A DNA stretch of 16,972 nt, from assembly GCA_005793785.1 (NCBI GenBank), contig SXPW01000117.1, positions 1-16,972 of the forward strand, read 5' to 3'. This DNA comes from Actinomycetota bacterium (GTDB taxonomy: Bacteria > Actinomycetota > Acidimicrobiia > Acidimicrobiales > Ilumatobacteraceae). Positions 8,203-13,930 of this stretch are shown here, one piece after another. Both the position numbers and the translations under genes were made by a program. Below the pieces are notes generated by a model, which was not told the origin of the DNA, did no database searches, and saw only the letters and a program-made list of their open reading frames with translations. The stretch's first letter is position 1; each line of letters begins with the position of its first letter.

Positions 8203-8888
8203 GACGTCTCCAAGCAATAGCCGACGCCCCGCACGGTTCGGATGGGGTCTGTTTCTCCCGGGGCATTGATCTTGCGCCGCAGGTATCCGATGTACACATC
8301 GAGCGACTTCGAGTTGGTTTCAAAGTCGAACCCCCAGATGTGTTCGTACAGGTAATCCCTGGAGAGCACGATGCCGGATTGCTCGGCAAGCAGTTCGAGG
8401 AGGTTGAACTCGGTCTTCGTCAATTCGATTCGACGGTCGGCTCTCGTGGCCGTGCGTGTTTCGCGATCGATGACCAGTGAGCCGACGACGATTCGCGTTT
8501 GGTCGTCGGGTGGTGTGGTACGTCGTAGCAGAGCCCGTACACGTGCCGAAAGTTCCTTGATGGCGAATGGTTTGGTGAGATAGTCGTCAGCCCCGGCGTC
8601 GAGTCCCTCCACCCGATCACTCACCTCGACCCGCGCGGTGAGGAGGAGGATCGGCACCCGATTCCTCCGATGGCGCACCTCACGACACACCGTCATGCCG
8701 TCGACGAAGGGCATCGTCACGTCCATGACCACTGCATCCGGAGTGTGTTCGAGAATCATGTCGATCGCACTTCGACCGTCTTTGGCGACGGGCACCTCAT
8801 AGCCCTCCAGTTCCAACACCCGCACCACGGCGTTTCTGACGGTTGGGTCGTCCTCGACCACCAGTACTCGCGGTTTGGTGGGACTCAC
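8199..8888 (-). CDS. OmpR/PhoB-family response regulator
   Basis: The 229-residue protein joins a receiver domain to a winged-helix DNA-binding domain. Receiver residues are all present: acidic pocket E12/D13/D14, phospho-acceptor D56 in VVMDVTMP, T84 in LLLTAR and K106 in LTKPF. The C-terminal domain (about 133-229) shows LTKTEFNLLELLAEQ, the recognition region SLDVYIGYLRRKI and the final TVRGVGYCL, typical of OmpR-type wings. Such regulators bind direct repeats as tandem dimers, and four phased CTTACC-type boxes lie 60-110 bp upstream of its own start. The start is GTG at 8888. A TACGGT hexamer ends 6 bp before it, so the message may be leaderless. It is co-transcribed with the histidine kinase through a 4-bp overlap. 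Sequence resembles MprA/CutR-type regulators, but I do not assign a specific name. Confidence 0.96.
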   Translation of the reverse strand: MSPTKPRVLVVEDDPTVRNAVVRVLELEGYEVPVAKDGRSAIDMILEHTPDAVVMDVTMPFVDGMTVCREVRHRRNRVPILLLTARVEVSDRVEGLDAGADDYLTKPFAIKELSARVRALLRRTTPPDDQTRIVVGSLVIDRETRTATRADRRIELTKTEFNLLELLAEQSGIVLSRDYLYEHIWGFDFETNSKSLDVYIGYLRRKINAPGETDPIRTVRGVGYCLETS

Positions 8889-8894
8889 GGTCTC

Positions 8895-8900
8895 ACCGTA
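8895..8900 (-). promoter_or_regulatory. candidate -10 of a leaderless response-regulator promoter
   Basis: Read on the minus strand, TACGGT fits the actinobacterial TANNNT -10 pattern, and six bases (GAGACC) separate it from GTG 8888. Transcription would then begin at or next to the start codon. A poor TCGACA (8920-8925) with a 19-bp spacer is the best -35 candidate. This is inference from spacing only. Confidence 0.4.
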
Positions 8901-8947
8901 CCTGCGGCACCTGCGAAGATGTCGATGAACCCATTGGTCTTGTTGGT

Positions 8948-8998
8948 TCTTACCAACTTCTTACCGCGATGTCGCATTCTCTTACCGCGGTCTTAGGT
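8948..8998 (+). promoter_or_regulatory. four phased direct repeats, probable response-regulator operator
   Basis: CTTACC occurs at 8950-8955, 8961-8966 and 8982-8987, and a variant CTTAGG at 8993-8998. Start-to-start spacings are 11, 21 and 11 bp, so all boxes lie on nearly one face of the helix, as two tandem pairs. The second and third boxes share the longer CTTACCGCG. Direct repeats at 11-bp spacing are the known recognition pattern of OmpR/PhoB-type regulators, and the gene for one starts 60 bp to the left. The last box takes the place of the -35 element of the rightward promoter, the position used by PhoB-like activators that recruit sigma region 4. Confidence 0.75.
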
Positions 8999-9015
8999 CG
9001 GTCTCACAAACTGAG

Positions 9016-9021
9016 TACCGT
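9016..9021 (+). promoter_or_regulatory. candidate -10 element of the secreted-protein gene
   Basis: TACCGT matches TANNNT and lies exactly 17 bp after the CTTAGG box at 8993-8998, which would be the -35. Transcription would begin near 9028, leaving a leader of about 33 nt. The lack of any TTGACA-like -35 fits an activator-dependent promoter. Confidence 0.55.
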
Positions 9022-9047
9022 TCGCGATGGTCGCGGACACTTCACAC

Positions 9048-9053
9048 AAAGGA
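9048..9053 (+). promoter_or_regulatory. Shine-Dalgarno of the secreted-protein gene
   Basis: AAAGGA followed by seven bases and ATG 9061 is one of the clearest ribosome binding sites in the window and fixes this start. Most other genes here rely on overlaps or have weak sites, so this gene may be strongly translated. Confidence 0.7.
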
Positions 9054-9060
9054 CAACATC

Positions 9061-9765
9061 ATGAAACTGAAAACGAAACTCCTCATCACTGCAGCAGCAC
9101 TCGTTGGTGTTGCTGCAGCGGCAACGAGCGTGGTGTCCGCACAGCCACGTCAGTCGACGACGAAGGTCGCACTTGCCCCGGCGCACGACGGCCGAGGCGG
9201 CGATCATCTCGAGGTTGCGGCAACCGCCCTCGGTATGACCACGACGGAATTGCAGACCGCTATGGCGGGTGGGTCATCGTTGGCCCAGGTCGCCGCTCAA
9301 AAGGGTGTTGCGGTGCAGAAGGTCATCGATGCGCTCGTCGCCGACGTTAAGGCCGATATCAATCAGGCAGTCACCGACGGCAAGTTGACGCAGGCAGAGG
9401 CCGACGCACGGCTCGCAGAAGTTGCTACCCGCGTGACGGCAATGGTCAACGGTGAGGGCCGCTCATTCGGCGACCGTCATGGTGATCGTCAGGGTGGCCG
9501 TGGAGGCAAGGGTCGACACGGTTTTGGAATGCATGGTGACAGCGCAGTGCTCGAAACGGTTCTCGGAATGACGAGTGCCGAAATTCGAGCTGGACTGGAG
9601 AGCGGTAAGACCATCGCCGACCTGGCCAAGGAGAAGGGTGTCGCGGTGCAGAAGGTCATTGACGCGCTCACCGAGGAGGCCCGCGCACGCATTACCGATC
9701 ACGTGAATGGGGTTCACCCGGCGAGCGGGACGTCGCTCAAATCTGTCCGAGGTGTAAACGCCTAA
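9061..9765 (+). CDS. secreted protein with two helical repeats and a His/Gly/Asp-rich linker
   Basis: This 234-residue protein has no function I can name. Residues 1-27 form a signal peptide (MKLK start, hydrophobic core, VSA cleavage site), so it is exported. The mature part has two copies of one module, about 50-104 and 162-215, each with an LGMT..E motif, a [SK][ST][LI]A motif and an identical KGVAVQKVIDAL (81-92 and 192-203), followed by a charged helix. The pattern recalls secreted DUF2680/YckD-like proteins, but I cannot confirm the family. Between the copies lies a linker (134-160) rich in Gly, Arg, Asp and His, with four histidines, which might bind metal or polyanions (inference). 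There are no cysteines and no cell-wall anchor. It faces a response regulator across a repeat-bearing promoter, so it is probably the main target of that two-component system. Its 3' end overlaps the photolyase gene by 29 bp. Confidence 0.88.
   Translation: MKLKTKLLITAAALVGVAAAATSVVSAQPRQSTTKVALAPAHDGRGGDHLEVAATALGMTTTELQTAMAGGSSLAQVAAQKGVAVQKVIDALVADVKADINQAVTDGKLTQAEADARLAEVATRVTAMVNGEGRSFGDRHGDRQGGRGGKGRHGFGMHGDSAVLETVLGMTSAEIRAGLESGKTIADLAKEKGVAVQKVIDALTEEARARITDHVNGVHPASGTSLKSVRGVNA
9301..9336 (+). repeat. internal coding repeat, copy 1
   Basis: These 36 bp match 9634-9669 at 33 positions. All three differences are third-codon changes, so both copies encode KGVAVQKVIDAL. The copies are 333 bp (111 codons) apart and mark an in-frame duplication within the secreted-protein gene. 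Confidence 0.85.
9634..9669 (+). repeat. internal coding repeat, copy 2
   Basis: Second copy of the 36-bp repeat at 9301-9336, with only synonymous differences. The surrounding module has diverged much more at the protein level, which suggests this core is kept by selection or by gene conversion. Confidence 0.85.
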
Positions 9766-11161
9766 GTACATCGCTGGCTCGGTGACGCACCCCCTCTGCG
9801 TCACCGAGCTTTTGCGCTGCGCGAACCTGCGTCGACATGCGGGGGTTCTTCACGAACCGGTCGGCATGCCGCAGTAAGAAGTCCCAGTACAACGTGGTGA
9901 ACGGACAAGCATCTTCCCCGACTCGCTTGGTGCGGTCGAACGAACAGTCCTTGCAATAGTCGCTCATCCGATCGATGTACGCGCCACCGGCGGCGTACGG
10001 CTTAGATGCCATTTTCCCGCCATCGGCGTGGAGTGACATTCCAATCACGTTCGGCACCATCACCCACTCCGCTGCATCCACGAAGGAGTCCCACATCCAC
10101 CGAGTGAACTGTTGCGGATTCACTCCGGCGATGAGCGCCAAGTTGCCCAGCACCATGAGCCGTGGTATGTGGTGCACCCAGCCCCGCGCCCGGACGTCGT
10201 CGAGGATGCTCGACACACACCGCATTTGAGTCGGTGCATCGCCCGTGAACACGGGTGGGAGGTCCATTCGAGCATCAAGATGGTTGAGCGAGGCGTAGTC
10301 GGGCATGTGTCGCCAATAGAAGTTCCAGACATATTCACGCCACCCGATGACTTGTCGAATGAAACCCTCGGCGGAATTGATCGGCACCCGACCGGCGCGA
10401 TACTCCGCCTCCACCCGATCGCACACTTCTGCGGGGAGCAACAGTCCCAGGTTGAGGTACGGCGACAGGACGGAATGCGCAAGATGCCAGTTGTCCGCCA
10501 ACATGGCGTCCTCGTGCGGCCCGAACATCGGCAGGACGCGGGTGACGAAGAACTCGAGTCGCTGCAGTGCCTCGTCGCGAGTCGTGGCCCATATGTCCAC
10601 TGGTACGGGCCACCGATCACGACCTTCCTTGGGCGGGCGTTCCCGGTTCTGTTCGTCGAAATTCCATTCGCCGCCAGCGGGTGCGTCGCCATCCATGAGA
10701 TAACCGAGGCGTTTGCGTTGCCAACGGTAGAAGTCCTCCATCTTGAATCCCTTGCGGGAGCCAGCCCACTCGTTGAAAACGGTGGGGTGACAGAGGAACT
10801 GATTGCTTTCCACCACCTCACACCCGAGTTCCGTGACCAATCTTCGGGCGGTGAAGGAGTTCGGTTCGGTAACGAACACGGAGGCGGGTGAGAACTCCGC
10901 CCGATGAGCAGTCAGTCCGTCGCGCATCGAGGCGGCATGGCGATGATCGACGTTGAAACCAGCGTCGCGCAATTCGCTCGCAAAGGCCTCGATGGCACGG
11001 GTGTACAACGCAACCCGCGCCGGGTGCCACGGTCGCGAAGCAATCTTGTCGGCCGCGGTGATGAGCAATACCCGATGTGTGGTGGGGCGCGCAACTGAGA
11101 GCGCGCCAATCGCGCGGTTGAGTTGGTCGCCGAACACCCACACGGTGTCGAGCGAGGTCAT
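9737..11161 (-). CDS. iron-sulfur (6-4) photolyase / bacterial cryptochrome (FeS-BCP, PhrB/CryB type)
   Basis: This 474-residue flavoprotein belongs to the deoxyribodipyrimidine photolyase-related family. The N-terminal part (VWVFGDQL at 7-14) is the Rossmann antenna domain; the C-terminal helical part binds FAD. Four cysteines C315, C403, C406 and C419 are spaced 88, 3 and 13 residues apart, the same as C350, C438, C441 and C454 that hold the 4Fe-4S cluster of Agrobacterium PhrB, and His330-His331 match the conserved pair near the lesion site. Members repair (6-4) photoproducts with blue light; some act as photoreceptors (CryB). I chose ATG 11161 over TTG 11185, which would overlap tadE. It follows the tadE stop by 10 bp in the same direction, so it may be transcribed with the pilus cluster. 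Its 3' end reads through the terminator and the last 29 bp of the secreted-protein gene on the other strand. Confidence 0.93.
   Translation of the reverse strand: MTSLDTVWVFGDQLNRAIGALSVARPTTHRVLLITAADKIASRPWHPARVALYTRAIEAFASELRDAGFNVDHRHAASMRDGLTAHRAEFSPASVFVTEPNSFTARRLVTELGCEVVESNQFLCHPTVFNEWAGSRKGFKMEDFYRWQRKRLGYLMDGDAPAGGEWNFDEQNRERPPKEGRDRWPVPVDIWATTRDEALQRLEFFVTRVLPMFGPHEDAMLADNWHLAHSVLSPYLNLGLLLPAEVCDRVEAEYRAGRVPINSAEGFIRQVIGWREYVWNFYWRHMPDYASLNHLDARMDLPPVFTGDAPTQMRCVSSILDDVRARGWVHHIPRLMVLGNLALIAGVNPQQFTRWMWDSFVDAAEWVMVPNVIGMSLHADGGKMASKPYAAGGAYIDRMSDYCKDCSFDRTKRVGEDACPFTTLYWDFLLRHADRFVKNPRMSTQVRAAQKLGDAEGVRHRASDVLRRLHLGQI
9777..9813 (+). terminator. Rho-independent terminator of the secreted-protein gene
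   Basis: A perfect 13-bp inverted repeat (GCTCGGTGACGCA at 9777-9789 and its complement at 9797-9809) with a 7-nt loop is followed by TTTT (9810-9813), 11 bp after the stop codon. It is the strongest hairpin in the window. It lies wholly inside the antisense photolyase frame, coding for KLGDAEGVRHRAS, so the sequence does two jobs. On the minus strand the hairpin has AAAA before it and no T-run after it, so it should not stop photolyase transcription. Confidence 0.88.
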
Positions 11162-11171
11162 TGCGCCGACG

Positions 11172-11573
11172 CTACTGTTCGCCAATCTCGAATTCCGTTA
11201 CGAAGGTTGCAACTCCTGTGATTCGCCGAGTGCCACCCAGCCATCGCATCGAACTTGTAACGAGCGATGTTCGGGGTTCGAGACTTACCTTTACCGTTAC
11301 GGTTCCGTCCTCGAACGTCATGTGCCAATCTGCGTCCGAACGGTCTGCCGTCACGATCACTTCATGTGCTCTTTGCCGGGCATCCTCGACACTGGAGCAC
11401 TCGCTGGCCCGGCGTGCCGCATTTCGCGCCAGCAAGTCGACGAGCAGTTGATCACGCGCCAGTGCGGTGACATCGAAGAGCGCAACGATGAGGACCACGA
11501 AGAGAGGCAGTACGAGTGCGAACTCCACCGCGGCTTGACCGTTGTCCCGCGTCGGCGATCTTCGCCCCGTCAC
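11172..11573 (-). CDS. tadE: TadE-like pseudopilin
   Basis: The 133-residue protein has a short polar leader, then GQAAVEFALVLPLFVVLIV (12-30), which is the class III prepilin motif: a glycine at the cleavage site with Glu at +5 and Phe at +6, followed by one membrane helix. The rest (about 40-133) is an exported domain with only one cysteine, C59. TadE-type pseudopilins are thought to help start or assemble Flp pili. The start is GTG at 11573, overlapping the pilin stop by 4 bp (GTGA), so the two are probably co-translated. No TadF or TadG partner is next to it. Alternative starts are not obvious. Confidence 0.88.
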   Translation of the reverse strand: MTGRRSPTRDNGQAAVEFALVLPLFVVLIVALFDVTALARDQLLVDLLARNAARRASECSSVEDARQRAHEVIVTADRSDADWHMTFEDGTVTVKVSLEPRTSLVTSSMRWLGGTRRITGVATFVTEFEIGEQ

Positions 11574-11752
11574 TCTTCGATGGTCTCACTGCGACTCAGC
11601 ACGTTGGACATGACGGTGTCGAAGAGTTCGCCGATTCGTCCTGCTCCACCTCCGTCGGTTGCCCAGGCGACGACGAGGAGAGCGATGACTGCAGCGCCAA
11701 TGAGGACCAGTGCGTACTCCGTGGTGGCCTGTCCAGAATCCGTGCGTTTCAT
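11570..11752 (-). CDS. Flp-type pilin (small, DUF4244-like)
   Basis: The 60-residue protein is short, as Flp pilins are. MKRTDSG is a basic leader; cleavage after G7 would put Glu at +5 and Tyr at +6 (QATTEYALVL), the exact Flp prepilin signature. One hydrophobic helix follows (about 13-31), then a glycine-rich turn and a short amphipathic end. After processing it would be the structural subunit of a Tad pilus, or a DUF4244-like relative of it. The start is firm: ATG 11752 has GAAAGGA at 11757-11763, one of the best ribosome binding sites in the cluster, as expected for an abundant product. It begins 15 bp after the TadBC gene. Confidence 0.87.
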   Translation of the reverse strand: MKRTDSGQATTEYALVLIGAAVIALLVVAWATDGGGAGRIGELFDTVMSNVLSRSETIEE

Positions 11753-11767
11753 ACGTTCCTTTCGTGG

Positions 11768-12931
11768 TTAGTTGAGGTCGAAATTGACCGATGAAAGTTG
11801 ACTTGCCAAGAGCGGGACCACTGCGAGGACGACATAGGCAGGGAGGATGCAACAAACGAGCGGCAGGGTCAACCGGACGGGGAGGGCACGAAGCCGCGCG
11901 TCCGCCTCCCTGCGACGAAGTGCGTGGGCGTCGGCGGAGAGACGGTCGAACAGGACGCGCGGCGGTAGTCCGTCCCGTTCGGTATCGACGAGTGCGTCGA
12001 TGAGTGCCTGGGCACGAATACCGAAGGCATGACGGTGGGAGGTGAGCGCATCGAGGAATCGCTCACCCGAGGTGACGGCTGCCGCGACCGTTCGTGAGGC
12101 GGCACCCAAATCACCCCTTGTCGACTCACTGGCATGAATGAACGCCAGCGCCGGTGGTCTGCCAACTCGCAGGTGGATGGACAACGCGTCGACGAAATCA
12201 GGGATGTCCGCGTCGACGCCACAAGCCGATCGCGTCATCCGTCTGACGATGCGTCTCCCTACCCACTGCAGACTCGCACCCACGCCCACGCACGCGATAC
12301 CGGCGGATGACGTGAAGAACGAGCGTGCCGCCGGATTTCGAACGAACAGCCAGAGCGCGATCACCGCAGGCACCCAGGTGAGTACCGACATCGACGATCT
12401 CATGTGGGCGACCGCAGCGCGAGAGTCAGCGGCAATCCCGGCGTTGACACGCAAGGTTCGAGCCGCAGTTTCCACTGCGTGCACGGCATCACCACCGTTT
12501 GCGGCGATACCGATGGACCGCATGGCGAAGTCATCGCTCCGCACGAGGTCGGTCAACGGTCGGCCCTCTCGGCACGTCGTTGCGAGTTGCCGCCACTCGC
12601 TGAGATCGTGTCGGGCGACCACGGCGACGATTGCGGCATGCATCGACGCACCAAGTCGCAGTTCTCGCCCGACCGCATCAAGCGCATCGGCATGACGTTC
12701 ATCGTCCGACCTTGGCGCGGGGGTGCCTCGACGCCAGAGCCTCGCACGATTGAAAGAATTCTGAAACGCCGTTCGTGATCGCAGTTGATGCGGCAACAAT
12801 CGTCGTCGCACGAGGTGACGACACACTTGGGGTACGACGACATGTCTGGCGAAGACGAACGAAGCAAGGGTCCACATGCCGGTTCCGATGATGAGGTACA
12901 CCTCGGAAGGCGAGATCGTCCCGAACGTCAT
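11768..12931 (-). CDS. fused TadB-TadC inner-membrane platform protein
   Basis: The 387-residue protein holds two T2SSF-type (GspF/PilC) domains in tandem. Domain 1 (about 80-178) has DALDAVGRELRLGASMHAAI and ends in two membrane helices (about 182-198 and 207-226). Domain 2 (about 242-350) has DIPDFVDALSIHLRVGRPPALAF and ends in a helix at about 352-378. A further helix lies at about 10-30. In most Tad systems these domains are on two proteins, TadB and TadC, which form the platform that the ATPase drives; here one reading frame carries both, with a linker near 227-241. The frame is open throughout and each half keeps the signature region, so the fusion looks functional. The start ATG overlaps the TadA stop by 4 bp (ATGA). 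Confidence 0.85.
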   Translation of the reverse strand: MTFGTISPSEVYLIIGTGMWTLASFVFARHVVVPQVCRHLVRRRLLPHQLRSRTAFQNSFNRARLWRRGTPAPRSDDERHADALDAVGRELRLGASMHAAIVAVVARHDLSEWRQLATTCREGRPLTDLVRSDDFAMRSIGIAANGGDAVHAVETAARTLRVNAGIAADSRAAVAHMRSSMSVLTWVPAVIALWLFVRNPAARSFFTSSAGIACVGVGASLQWVGRRIVRRMTRSACGVDADIPDFVDALSIHLRVGRPPALAFIHASESTRGDLGAASRTVAAAVTSGERFLDALTSHRHAFGIRAQALIDALVDTERDGLPPRVLFDRLSADAHALRRREADARLRALPVRLTLPLVCCILPAYVVLAVVPLLASQLSSVNFDLN

Positions 12932-13920
12932 GTTCTGCCCCGCGAGAGTCGGGCAACCTGGGATCCGTCGGTCCAGATGAACTTGGTGCCGAGCACATCG
13001 GGGCGCATGGAGATTTCGGTGACGGCGATCACCCTGCGGTGACCGTTCGGCGAGCGCTCGACGTGGATGATCACGTCGATTGCCGCCTGGAGATGTTCAC
13101 GGACTGCCGCAAGTGGCCACTGCGGCGCCGCTTGCAGGACCATCGACTCGATACGTCGGAGGGCGTCATCGGGTGAGTTCGCATGGCACGTGGCGAGCGA
13201 ACCGTGGTGACCGGTGTTCATCGCAGTGAGCATGTCGAGAGCCTCGTTGCCGCGTACCTCGCCGAGGACGAATCGATCGGGTCGCATGCGTAGTGCGCTT
13301 CGCAACAGGGTGGACAAACCCACCTCGAGCGAGCCGTCGTAGGTCGGTGGTCGGGCCTCGAATCGCAGTACGTGCTCGGTCTGTAGACGTAGCTCGGCGA
13401 TGTCCTCGACGGTGATGAGCCGTTCGCCCGGCGTCACGTCACTGCATAGCGCGTTCAACAAGGTCGTCTTACCGCTTGATGCAGCACCAGCCACCACCGT
13501 GTTGCAGCGCTGCGCCACGATGTTTCGCAACAGGGCGACGATCTCCTCACCACCGAATGCCGAAAGCGGCAGATCTCGTACGTGGAATCGCCGAATACTG
13601 AGACAAGGTCCGTCCACCGCCACCGGTGGAATCACGATGCACACCCGCGAACCATCGGCGAGGCGAGCGTCGACGATGGGTGACGCTTGATCGACACGTC
13701 GTCCGATCGGAAGGAGTATCCGCTCGATGACTCGTGCAAGTTCGCCATCCGCGAGCGTGCCGACACGTTCGACGCCGCCTTCACGTTCGATCCACACTTC
13801 ACGACCTGCATTCACCATGATCTCGCGCACGAGTGGATCGGCGAACCAACGTGCGAGCGCCGAGGACCGAGTCCAATCGGAGGCAACCGTCGATTCGCGT
13901 GAGAGTGGAACGACGTTCAC
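12928..13920 (-). CDS. tadA: Tad pilus/secretion ATPase (TadA/CpaF)
   Basis: This 330-residue PilT-type hexameric ATPase supplies energy for pilus assembly. Motifs in order are GPCLSIRRF (104-112), Walker A GAASSGKTT (145-153), the Asp box ITVEDIAEL (169-177), Walker B with RPDRFVLGE (213-221, E221) and the His box TGHHGSLATCHAN (236-248). It is short for CpaF because the N-terminal domain before the ATPase core is only about 100 residues. I placed the start at GTG 13920, 10 bp after the TadZ stop; a longer frame to 14199 would run 90 codons into the TadZ gene, with Arg/Cys-rich residues unlike the family. It is followed by the platform gene with a 4-bp overlap. Confidence 0.94.
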   Translation of the reverse strand: MNVVPLSRESTVASDWTRSSALARWFADPLVREIMVNAGREVWIEREGGVERVGTLADGELARVIERILLPIGRRVDQASPIVDARLADGSRVCIVIPPVAVDGPCLSIRRFHVRDLPLSAFGGEEIVALLRNIVAQRCNTVVAGAASSGKTTLLNALCSDVTPGERLITVEDIAELRLQTEHVLRFEARPPTYDGSLEVGLSTLLRSALRMRPDRFVLGEVRGNEALDMLTAMNTGHHGSLATCHANSPDDALRRIESMVLQAAPQWPLAAVREHLQAAIDVIIHVERSPNGHRRVIAVTEISMRPDVLGTKFIWTDGSQVARLSRGRT

Positions 13921-13930
13921 GGCACCACGT

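Noticed and set aside
8948..8998. CRISPR-like or iteron array
   Set aside because: The units are only 6-9 bp at helical spacing, with no spacers of 30 bp or more and no cas or rep genes; a regulator operator explains them better.
9023..9035. CGCGA-TGG-TCGCG inverted repeat before the secreted-protein gene
   Set aside because: It straddles the expected transcription start near 9028, so it would not form in the RNA; the arms are short enough to be chance in GC-rich DNA.
10112..10891. 259-codon plus-strand open frame
   Set aside because: It is antisense to the photolyase and shows no domain or ribosome binding site.
10953..11771. 272-codon plus-strand open frame across photolyase, tadE and pilin genes
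   Set aside because: It is antisense to three genes with clear motifs and has a Ser/Arg-rich, low-complexity composition typical of shadows.
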